Shown: one piece after another, positions 1 through 5,038 of the stretch
Layout of the letters: each line of letters starts with the position of its first letter
Numbering within the stretch: the first letter of the stretch is position 1
Source: Bacteroidaceae bacterium
GTDB lineage: Bacteria; Bacteroidota; Bacteroidia; Bacteroidales; Bacteroidaceae
Assembly (NCBI GenBank): GCA_900768625.1
Contig: CAAGDO010000151.1
Coordinates: 1-10,364 of the forward strand
Direction of reading: 5' to 3'
Length of the DNA: 10,364 bases
Position numbers and translations under genes: made by a program
Notes under the pieces: model-generated
Databases searched by the model: none
Told to the model about the DNA's origin: nothing
Seen by the model: only the letters and a program-made list of their open reading frames with translations

Positions 1-10
1 GTTGTACTAA

Positions 11-27
11 ATCACGCAGAGCGTGAT
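11..27. repeat. Short perfect hairpin near the left end of the element
   Basis: The arms atcacgc (11-17) and gcgtgat (21-27) are perfectly complementary around a 3-base loop. It lies 125 bases before the recombinase gene. It could be part of the IS91 terminator end (terIS), which in this family usually contains a small hairpin, or the tail of a terminator from a gene outside the window, although no T-tract follows. The fold is seen directly; the role is inference. Confidence 0.35.
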
Positions 28-86
28 AGCTAAAGCCTTTATGTTCAAGCGTGGATATTTTTCTAATACCATCCTTTTCGCTATTA

Positions 87-148
87 TTGTTGAAAGAATG
101 GGGCACGGGCACTCCGTTGGTGACCGTTAAAACCCCATTCATCAACAA
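87..148 (+). promoter_or_regulatory. Large leader stem-loop directly before the recombinase start
   Basis: The arm at 87-103 (ttgttga, two unpaired A, gaatgggg) is complementary to 133-148 (ccccattc, one unpaired A, tcaacaa). This gives 15 base pairs around a 29-base loop. The structure ends three bases before the ATG at 152, so in RNA it would occupy the ribosome-landing region. A TATTATTG at 82-89 is one base off the Bacteroidetes -7 consensus TAnnTTTG. If it were used, transcription would start inside the left arm and the hairpin would be broken, whereas read-through RNA from outside would fold it. Possible roles are repression of translation from read-through transcripts, or a folded single-strand DNA site for the recombinase or transposase. 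The structure is clear; the role is inferred. Confidence 0.5.
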
Positions 149-151
149 AAC

Positions 152-1033
152 ATGCCGAAGACAATCTCCGACATTGCGATAGAGAGGGTGCCTGCCCTCC
201 CAGATCGCTTTTCTATTTTTCAAGGAAAACTGTGTATTGCACGTTATTCCAAGTGTACTGTATACAACTATAGTCATGCTCTCTACAAGGCTGTAGCGTA
301 TATCGGCAAGTTGCCAGAGGATTTTACTCAATCTGATGTGGATGGATATTTCCTCGAACTGCTGAACAACAAGCCAGTTCCCGCAGAATCCCAGTTCAAG
401 CATTTCATATACGGTATCAAATGCTATCTGCGCTCTTTGGGCTATCCCGACCTGGCAGGACTGGACCTGCCTAGGATTCGCAGGAGGAAAACAATTCCAC
501 GTATTCTGTCTGTAGAGCAAGTGGTACTTCTTCTGCGTACCTGCGAACTTTATTCCAAGGCACTGTTCGCTGTCATCTATGACTGCGGTCTCCGAGCATC
601 AGAGGCCTGCGGACTGAAGTGGCAGGATATTAGTTTTGACCGTTGCCAGGTGCATATCAAGAATGCGAAGGGTAGAAAGGATCGCATTGTTCCTATCTCG
701 TCCAAGACATTGAAGGTGCTCGAGGTTTATCGTAAAACCTATCCGAGCATGGATTTTGTTTTCAAGAATTTTGGAACAGGCAGCAATATCGACACCAAAT
801 TCATCCACAGGCGCCTAAGGTATGCTCTCTCCATGGCAGGTCTTGACAAGGATCTGACCACCCATTCCCTCCGCCATTCACATGCTACCCATCTATTGGA
901 AGCAGGAGAGGATCTTCTGACCATTCAGGAACGTCTTGGGCACAAGAAAGTGACAACCACCTTGACCTATCTGCATCATGCCAAATTGGAAGATCGAAAG
1001 TGTGTTCATCTTATTGACACCATATTTGCATGA
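152..1033 (+). CDS. Tyrosine recombinase/integrase of an IS91-type element
   Basis: This 293-residue site-specific recombinase breaks and rejoins DNA through a covalent 3'-phosphotyrosine intermediate. The N-terminal ~110 residues look like a SAM-like core-binding domain. The C-terminal catalytic domain shows the expected residues in order: Arg148 in GLRASE, Lys173 in the AKGRKDR turn, the HSLRH box with His238 and Arg241, His264 in LGH, and nucleophile Tyr273 in TYLHH. All catalytic positions appear intact, so the protein is probably active. Length fits the compact integrases that accompany some IS91 transposases and is close to XerC/XerD. Its last four bases overlap the transposase start (ATGA), implying one mRNA and translational coupling. 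A long hairpin sits immediately before the start codon. It could also be classed as a generic phage-type integrase, but the fused context argues for a role in the IS element, for example resolving intermediates. That role is inferred. Confidence 0.93.
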   Translation: MPKTISDIAIERVPALPDRFSIFQGKLCIARYSKCTVYNYSHALYKAVAYIGKLPEDFTQSDVDGYFLELLNNKPVPAESQFKHFIYGIKCYLRSLGYPDLAGLDLPRIRRRKTIPRILSVEQVVLLLRTCELYSKALFAVIYDCGLRASEACGLKWQDISFDRCQVHIKNAKGRKDRIVPISSKTLKVLEVYRKTYPSMDFVFKNFGTGSNIDTKFIHRRLRYALSMAGLDKDLTTHSLRHSHATHLLEAGEDLLTIQERLGHKKVTTTLTYLHHAKLEDRKCVHLIDTIFA

Positions 1034-2199
1034 ATCGTCCTCGTTTTGACATAGGACAGATCATCCGTGACTGGGGTGAGGAGTTCTTTTCCCAAAAGTC
1101 CAGACCCTATCATGTAAAGAAGGCATTTGGGGCAATTGCTGCATGTCGCACGAAGGCGCTTGGCGGACATGTGGAAGTCTGTCCTGAATGTGGAGAGAGG
1201 CATATCAGCTACAACAGCTGTCGTGACCGAAACTGTCCCAAGTGTCAGCACAAGGACCGGGAGATATGGATTGACAAGCGCAAGGAAGAAGTGATACCCA
1301 AAGTTACGTATTTCCATGTGGTGTTCACTGTTCCCGAATGTCTGAATCAGATAGCCTTGTCCAACCAGCCCATTTTCTATTCCTGCATGTTCCGCTCCGC
1401 ATGGAACACCTTGAAAAAGTTCTTTGCAGAAAAGAAGTTGCAGGGAGGTATGACAAGCATACTCCACACATGGGGATCGAACTTATCCTTTCATCCACAC
1501 ATCCACTGCATCGTTACGGGTGGTGGAATTGACAGTAAGGACGTATGGCATCATCTGAAGGGATGCGGAAAGAAATCCGGTAATTACCTTTTTCCGGTGC
1601 AAGCTCTCAGCAAGGTATATCGTGCCAAGTTCCTAGCCATGCTGACCTCTGAACTCAAAACGCAGGAAAAGCCAATCCCTCAGTCTGTACGAAAGGAATG
1701 CATGAGCAAGGCGTGGGTTGTATATAGTCGTCCTCCTGCAAAGGGTGTGAACAAGGTTATAGATTACATCGGACGCTATGCCTACCGTGTTGCAATCACC
1801 AATTCCCGTATTCTTCATTACAGCGTTGATGGTACATTGGAGTACAACTGGAAGAATTACAGGAATGGCGGAAAGCACAGCAGGACAAAGATGCACGCGA
1901 TTGATTTCCTGAACCTTTTCTCGATTCACATCCTTCCAGACTCTTTGGTGCGTATCCGTCATTATGGTCTGCTGTCACCCAGAAACCGCGACAAACTACG
2001 CAAAGTGCAGATCCAAATGGGTGGAACTCCCGTTCCAAAGGAGCGAAAGACCAAGTCTTATATGGAAATATGCATAGAGAAAGGATGGGATATCGGTTTG
2101 TGCCTGAACTGCGGTACCCTGATGGAGGTAAAGGAAGTCATTCCGCCGACCCGCGCTCCGCCTATTTGGCGGAATAAAAAGAATACCACACACTGCTAA
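1030..2199 (+). CDS. IS91-family transposase (HUH endonuclease, Y2 type)
   Basis: This 389-residue HUH single-strand endonuclease nicks and joins DNA at the element ends, and belongs to the same broad group as rolling-circle Rep proteins. The N-terminal zinc-binding domain shows Cys51 and Cys54 (CPEC) and the CRDRNCPKC cluster with Cys64, Cys69 and Cys72. The metal motif is HPHIHC, with His157 and His159 forming the HUH pair, preceded by His155. The catalytic region has Tyr246 and Tyr250 (YIGRY), the two-tyrosine spacing expected of IS91 rather than the single tyrosine of ISCR proteins. A second CxxC pair (Cys358, Cys361) near the C-terminus may form a small zinc ribbon. Length is normal for the family and there is no frameshift. 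The ATG overlaps the recombinase stop, consistent with coupled expression. The last ~60 bases of the gene also form hairpins. Confidence 0.95.
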   Translation: MNRPRFDIGQIIRDWGEEFFSQKSRPYHVKKAFGAIAACRTKALGGHVEVCPECGERHISYNSCRDRNCPKCQHKDREIWIDKRKEEVIPKVTYFHVVFTVPECLNQIALSNQPIFYSCMFRSAWNTLKKFFAEKKLQGGMTSILHTWGSNLSFHPHIHCIVTGGGIDSKDVWHHLKGCGKKSGNYLFPVQALSKVYRAKFLAMLTSELKTQEKPIPQSVRKECMSKAWVVYSRPPAKGVNKVIDYIGRYAYRVAITNSRILHYSVDGTLEYNWKNYRNGGKHSRTKMHAIDFLNLFSIHILPDSLVRIRHYGLLSPRNRDKLRKVQIQMGGTPVPKERKTKSYMEICIEKGWDIGLCLNCGTLMEVKEVIPPTRAPPIWRNKKNTTHC

Positions 2200-2437
2200 T
2201 ACCATTTTAGATAGTCCGTCAGGCCATTTTTCTGGCGGACAGCCCTTGTCGTACCCTTACGCGAGAGTTTTGGCATATCCAAGCCCTTTACCGGATGGTT
2301 TTCCGACCAAATCATCCATAAGTCAACAGCCTTTCTGCTGTTGTCAGTGACTAGATGAAGACCTTGAATCGCATCATATACCATGCAGAAACGGTATTAA
2401 TCCCCATAGATACACATCCTTTTAAGCCGTACAACTC
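2200..2437. other. Non-coding, hairpin-rich tail of the IS91 element (candidate oriIS region)
   Basis: I see no convincing gene here. Three stem-loops stand out. At 2214-2240, gtccgtcag pairs with ctggcggac (9 bp, one G-T pair) around a 9-base loop. At 2293-2317, ggatggttt pairs with aaatcatcc (9 bp, one G-T pair) around a 7-base loop. At 2324-2343, caacagc pairs perfectly with gctgttg around a 6-base loop. IS91 origins contain a hairpin close to the 3' end, next to GTTC or CTTG. The last hairpin followed by CTTG at 2363-2366 fits that layout. A 62-codon reverse-strand reading frame (2196-2384) ends tail-to-tail with the transposase but has no recognisable domain. Some hairpins could instead be transcription barriers. 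Confidence 0.4.
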
Positions 2438-2480
2438 GGTCTTCATATTGACCTCATTGCATGAGGTCAACAAGAAGACC
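2438..2480. repeat. 43-base interrupted inverted repeat
   Basis: The outer arms ggtcttc (2438-2444) and gaagacc (2474-2480) pair perfectly. Inside them, separated by a symmetric 3-by-3 internal loop, ttgacctcat (2448-2457) and atgaggtcaa (2461-2470) pair perfectly around the 3-base loop tgc. This gives 17 base pairs in 43 bases. No clean T-tract follows on either strand, so it is not a textbook intrinsic terminator. It sits between the IS91 element and the next gene, and it buries the ATG at 2461 that would otherwise extend that gene by 32 codons. It may be a recombination site, a dyad operator, a terminator-like barrier or an insertion scar. The symmetry is directly visible; the function is unknown. 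Confidence 0.55.
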
Positions 2481-2556
2481 TCCTTTGTTATATCGCATTC
2501 TCCAAAGTCCAGCCTACAGCAAGCACCGACATGAAGTCCACAACCTTGGAGAAGGC

Positions 2557-2997
2557 ATGTCCATCATCCATGAATCCATCTGCGGATGGTGGAAACCTCG
2601 TTTCCTGCTCAACAACGAGAAAAAGGAAGCCTATGAAATCATGACCCGGAGCAGGCAGCTCCTCTTGGTCCAGGATGGAGACATCGACTGGGATTCCATG
2701 GCCCATCTCCCTGAAAAAGCCATTGAAAGAGCAAAGGCACACTCTTTCGTCTTCCCCTCTTCTGTCTCGTCTTTCCAACATGGCGTATCTCTCGTCACAT
2801 GGCAGCTCATACCCGACGGGCGCTACTATATGGACGATGATGGCTATGGCATGACCGATGATGAAGAAACGGACATCTACGGCTTCATCGACAAGGAAGC
2901 CCAAGTCATCGTGAAGTTCCAGGCCATCAAAGGAGACAACCTTTCCAGACTCAGAGCCCAAGCAGAACAACTGGTGAAGCAGAGAGGAACAAAGTGA
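2557..2997 (+). CDS. Small acidic protein of unknown function
   Basis: I do not recognise this family with confidence. The reading frame can start at 2461 (178 residues) or 2557 (146 residues). I prefer 2557 because GGAG lies five bases before that ATG, while the ATG at 2461 sits inside a strong inverted repeat and the extra 32 residues look unlike the rest. With the shorter start, a basic and aromatic N-terminus (CGWWKPRF) is followed by a predicted helical stretch. Next comes a beta-rich region with an acidic segment (YYMDDDGYGMTDDEET, about residues 90-105), and then a charged C-terminal helix ending in KQRGTK. There is no signal peptide or membrane segment, so it is probably cytoplasmic. 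It lies 46 bases before the next gene on the same strand, suggesting co-expression. The reading frame is well supported; function is not. Confidence 0.6.
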   Translation: MSIIHESICGWWKPRFLLNNEKKEAYEIMTRSRQLLLVQDGDIDWDSMAHLPEKAIERAKAHSFVFPSSVSSFQHGVSLVTWQLIPDGRYYMDDDGYGMTDDEETDIYGFIDKEAQVIVKFQAIKGDNLSRLRAQAEQLVKQRGTK

Positions 2998-3043
2998 CAC
3001 ACCCTCCTTCCGTATTTCGAACACATTCAAAACAAGAACATTT

Positions 3044-3652
3044 ATGCTGGTCATACATCCCAAAGACAAGTCAACGACATTGGCAACAAGAATCTACGAA
3101 GACAGAACCGATGTTCATGTCGTGGAGGACAAATGGTATGAGCGAGGCATCGGCCCCCTGCTCTGGCAACCCCCCAAAGAAGAACCCATCCTGATCATCG
3201 GATATGGCGATTGCCATGGCCTGTATCGGGAGCGGTTCAGCGATGTGGTCTACATCAGTCCGGATGATGACCCCGACTGGATACGTCGTCAGATCAACTG
3301 CCAGTATGGCGCCCCACAGATCGTGCTGAACAGATTGCATGGCCGGCTGCTTCGCAAACACAACGGCAGAATCATTGGCATTTGGCCAAACGCCGTCGAA
3401 TACGCACGCAGGAACCGCCTCCACGGTCTGTTTGCCAGCACCTTCTTCTTCAATGCCAAAGATGCAGAAGACTATGGCGAAATGACACTCAACATGTACA
3501 TCGATGCAGGAAACGACCGTCTCTTCCGCACCCTGGCCAACCTCCTGGCCCATCACGTGCCACTCTATAGGATTCCCGAAAAACTGGAACAAGCGTACCA
3601 TCAAAATCCAACAGCATGTGAGCGCAACTTCAAGAGTTTCTTCTGCCTCTGA
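3044..3652 (+). CDS. 202-residue protein of a Bacteroidales IHPKD/GHG-type family, with degenerate motifs
   Basis: The protein opens with VIHPKDKSTTLATRIYE. A hydrophobic strand then leads into LIIGYGDCHGLY (about 50-61), a second strand into IGIWPNAVEY (111-120), and then HGLFASTFFF. From memory, this order matches a recurrent Bacteroidales family of unknown function that begins IHPKD and carries GHG followed by a glycine-leucine turn, then a strand ending in WC. A His after one strand and a Cys after another recall the dyad of caspase-like (clan CD) folds; that link is inference. In this copy the GHG is GYG (Tyr54) and the WC is WP (Pro115), so any such dyad would be lost unless nearby His58 or Cys57 substitutes. 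There is no signal peptide or membrane segment. Its downstream neighbour is an unrelated-looking lipoprotein. The CDS is confident; the family assignment is moderate. Confidence 0.7.
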   Translation: MLVIHPKDKSTTLATRIYEDRTDVHVVEDKWYERGIGPLLWQPPKEEPILIIGYGDCHGLYRERFSDVVYISPDDDPDWIRRQINCQYGAPQIVLNRLHGRLLRKHNGRIIGIWPNAVEYARRNRLHGLFASTFFFNAKDAEDYGEMTLNMYIDAGNDRLFRTLANLLAHHVPLYRIPEKLEQAYHQNPTACERNFKSFFCL

Positions 3653-3672
3653 GCAACCACAAGTTGCAGAGG
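3646..3672 (+). repeat. Stem-loop over the stop codon of the preceding gene
   Basis: Bases 3646-3651 (cctctg) pair with 3667-3672 (cagagg), and caac (3654-3657) pairs with gttg (3663-3666). This gives a ten-base-pair stem with a two-base bulge and a five-base loop. The stop codon TGA at 3650-3652 lies in the left arm. No T-run follows, so complete termination is unlikely; it may stabilise the mRNA end or cause partial attenuation before the lipoprotein gene. Confidence 0.3.
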
Positions 3673-3731
3673 AACTGAGCACGACCATCATCAACTTTCC
3701 CCCAAACGAACAATCCAAACGCACAACAAAC

Positions 3732-4691
3732 ATGAAAACCACCACATTTCTCCAAACCATCGCCTGCGCCATGCTCGCACTTTCCGTAGCAGCATGCAAA
3801 GGCCACAAAAGCGAAGCAGACACTCCTGCATCCGACTCCACCATCGTATCCCCCAACGCCACGGATTCGGCGTCTTCCGCCCCCTTCGTCCTGAAGCATC
3901 TCAACGTCGACAAGAAGCGAGTCATGCCCTACGTCATCTGCTCCGAGCAGACCGTCGACTCCCTGCTGGCCATCGCCGACACCGTCTTCAGCAAAACCGA
4001 CACCTACAAGCTGGAAAATCTGGGAATGGAGAATGAGGACTACAACAAATGGATCATCCAAGAGCATAAAGACACCGTCACCACCGCCATTGCCTTGTTT
4101 GATTCCTACGCAAGCATGGTCAATTCAGGTATGGACGAAGCCAACGCATCCTTTGTCTGGCATGAAGTCGCACGACAGCAGATGAAGCACTTCTGCGAAG
4201 AAACGGGAGGTGAATGGAAAGAACCTGCCAGCCCTGAGAAGCTGCTCCTTGTCATCAGGAAAATCACGCAAGCATACGAAGGTGGCAGCCAAGCAGACAT
4301 CAACATGTCAGCATGGCGTGCTGCCATGCCGATTGACTATCGCCTGATTGAAGCCTACAAGCAATTGGCAGACCTGTGTCATGAAAAGTCCATGGCCAAA
4401 CTCATACATGATGACTATATGCACATGCTCACGACCTTCCGTGAGTATTGCGATTCCATCGATGAAGAAAGACACTATTCAGACCTGCCTCGTCAGCAAG
4501 GTATGCTCTTTCAATGGCTGCTCGAAAGCAAACGTGAAAATATCAATCAGCTCATCAGGAACCACAAGAAAGGAACGATTGGTCTCAATGCCATCAGGAA
4601 GAACTTGCAGGAACACCACTGCATGGACAACCACAAAATTCTGAGATTGACAAAATCGTTGCTCGACAAGGAATTCGACAAATTTTTCTGA
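3732..4691 (+). CDS. Putative lipoprotein of unknown function
   Basis: This 319-residue protein has a clear lipoprotein signal: Lys2, a hydrophobic stretch to residue 18, then the lipobox VAAC with the lipidated Cys at 22. The frame stays open upstream to 3504, but that part overlaps the preceding gene and lacks protein character. The ATG at 3732 gives a standard signal peptide, so I chose it. After the Cys comes a low-complexity Ser/Thr/Asp/Ala linker (about 27-50), then a mainly alpha-helical domain rich in charged residues to the C-terminus, ending KSLLDKEFDKFF. I recognise no catalytic motif. It should be anchored in the inner or outer membrane, facing the periplasm or the surface. It follows the 202-residue gene by 79 bases on the same strand and could share its transcript. 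A MITE-like repeat begins eight bases after the stop and may supply the transcript end. Confidence 0.8.
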   Translation: MKTTTFLQTIACAMLALSVAACKGHKSEADTPASDSTIVSPNATDSASSAPFVLKHLNVDKKRVMPYVICSEQTVDSLLAIADTVFSKTDTYKLENLGMENEDYNKWIIQEHKDTVTTAIALFDSYASMVNSGMDEANASFVWHEVARQQMKHFCEETGGEWKEPASPEKLLLVIRKITQAYEGGSQADINMSAWRAAMPIDYRLIEAYKQLADLCHEKSMAKLIHDDYMHMLTTFREYCDSIDEERHYSDLPRQQGMLFQWLLESKRENINQLIRNHKKGTIGLNAIRKNLQEHHCMDNHKILRLTKSLLDKEFDKFF

Positions 4692-4698
4692 CATGGAC

Positions 4699-4886
4699 AG
4701 TCGTCTGAACTTTTCTGAAATCCAAGATTTGCCTTTATTTTGAGGCGTTTTTGGGCCTTGAAGAGGAAGTGTGGCGAGCTACACGACCGATGAAAGGGCA
4801 AAAAACGGCCAAAAAGAAAGGTGAAGATTGAATTTAGAAGAGATAAAACTCCAAATCAAATCTTCGTCAGAAAAGTTTAGACGACT
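4699..4886. mobile_element. MITE-like element with imperfect terminal inverted repeats
   Basis: The left end (4700-4731, beginning gtcgtctgaacttttctga) is the reverse complement of the right end (4857-4885, ending with aaaagtttagacgac). There is one mismatch over the first 19 bases. After a short variable segment, agatttg pairs with caaatct. One more flanking A-T pair extends the match to 4699 and 4886. The 125-base interior has no credible gene but can fold: cgttttt near 4749 can pair with aaaaacg near 4800, and gtgt/acac forms the tip of a hairpin around 4775. Short length, matching ends, no transposase and an intergenic site are the usual marks of a non-autonomous element mobilised in trans by a DDE transposase. 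No clear target duplication is visible. It separates the lipoprotein gene from the aspS promoter. Confidence 0.65.
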
Positions 4887-4905
4887 TCATTTCCACGATT
4901 CAAAG

Positions 4906-4913
4906 TATATTTG
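4906..4913 (+). promoter_or_regulatory. Bacteroidetes -7 promoter box for aspS
   Basis: TATATTTG is a perfect match to TAnnTTTG, the -7 element used by the primary sigma factor of Bacteroidetes. No good -33 TTTG is visible 19-21 bases upstream, which is common in this phylum. Transcription would start near 4920 and give a leader of about 120 bases before aspS. The box lies 20 bases outside the MITE-like repeat, so the repeat may contribute the upstream promoter sequence. Confidence 0.55.
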
Positions 4914-4931
4914 TAATTTCGCGGTTGATTA

Positions 4932-5007
4932 GCAAACATTTTGGAAAAGTTTGCCATTATCCATCCTTTTGGGCAAACCCGATGGGCGGATAAACCAAAA
5001 GGCAAAC
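4932..5007 (+). promoter_or_regulatory. aspS leader with competing stem-loops
   Basis: The 5' leader holds GCAAAC at 4932-4937, GTTTGCC at 4949-4955, GGCAAAC at 4972-4978 and GGCAAAC again at 5001-5007. GTTTGCC can pair with any one of the three others. A further perfect 8-bp pair, ccttttgg (4965-4972) with ccaaaagg (4995-5002), would exclude some of these. Such mutually exclusive pairings are what an attenuator or translational switch would show. It resembles no leader class I know; T-box leaders are not expected in this phylum. It could also be a protein-binding dyad or chance. The repeats are seen; regulation is inferred. Confidence 0.3.
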
Positions 5008-5038
5008 GAATCATCCAAACCACATAACCACACAAAAC

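Larger units (their letters stand above)
1..2366 (+). mobile_element. IS91-family element with an accessory tyrosine recombinase (ends approximate)
   Basis: This stretch holds a tyrosine recombinase gene overlapping an IS91-type HUH transposase gene, flanked by hairpin-rich non-coding DNA. IS91 elements move by rolling-circle-like replication from an origin end (oriIS) downstream of the transposase to a terminator end (terIS) upstream. They have no long terminal inverted repeats and make no target duplication. Some members are known to carry a tyrosine recombinase upstream of, and slightly overlapping, the transposase, as seen here. The right boundary given is an inference: a perfect 7-bp hairpin at 2324-2343 is followed 19 bases later by CTTG at 2363-2366, and IS91 origins sit next to a GTTC or CTTG tetranucleotide. 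The left end could lie near the hairpin at 11-27 or before the window. Gene content is secure; boundaries are not. Confidence 0.6.

Noticed and set aside
82..89. TATTATTG as promoter of the recombinase gene
   Set aside because: One mismatch at an important T of TAnnTTTG and no -33 box; mentioned only as a possibility in the leader entry.
1..2435. gttgtac at 1-7 and gtacaac at 2429-2435 as terminal inverted repeats of the IS element
   Set aside because: Seven bases is within chance over this length, position 1 is simply the window edge, and IS91 elements do not use long terminal inverted repeats.
2461..2556. Extended start of the acidic-protein gene at ATG 2461
   Set aside because: The ATG is buried in a strong inverted repeat and the added 32 residues look unlike the rest. 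The ATG at 2557 has GGAG five bases upstream. A longer form cannot be fully excluded.
2488..3069. Reverse-strand frame of 193 codons opposite the small acidic protein
   Set aside because: Composition and lack of motifs suggest a shadow. The forward frame has a plausible start and continues in the same direction as its neighbours, but as the forward protein is also unrecognised this rejection is less certain than the others.
3071..3925. Long reverse-strand open frame (284 codons) opposite the 202-residue gene and the lipoprotein gene
   Set aside because: It covers two good forward genes, including a clear lipoprotein signal peptide. Its product is a low-quality mix of Val, Cys and Ser without a recognisable motif, so it is a codon-usage shadow.
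4547..4801. 84-codon reverse-strand frame entering the MITE-like repeat
   Set aside because: Half lies antisense to the lipoprotein gene and half in the repeat; such frames are often translated repeat sequence and there is no start or domain evidence.
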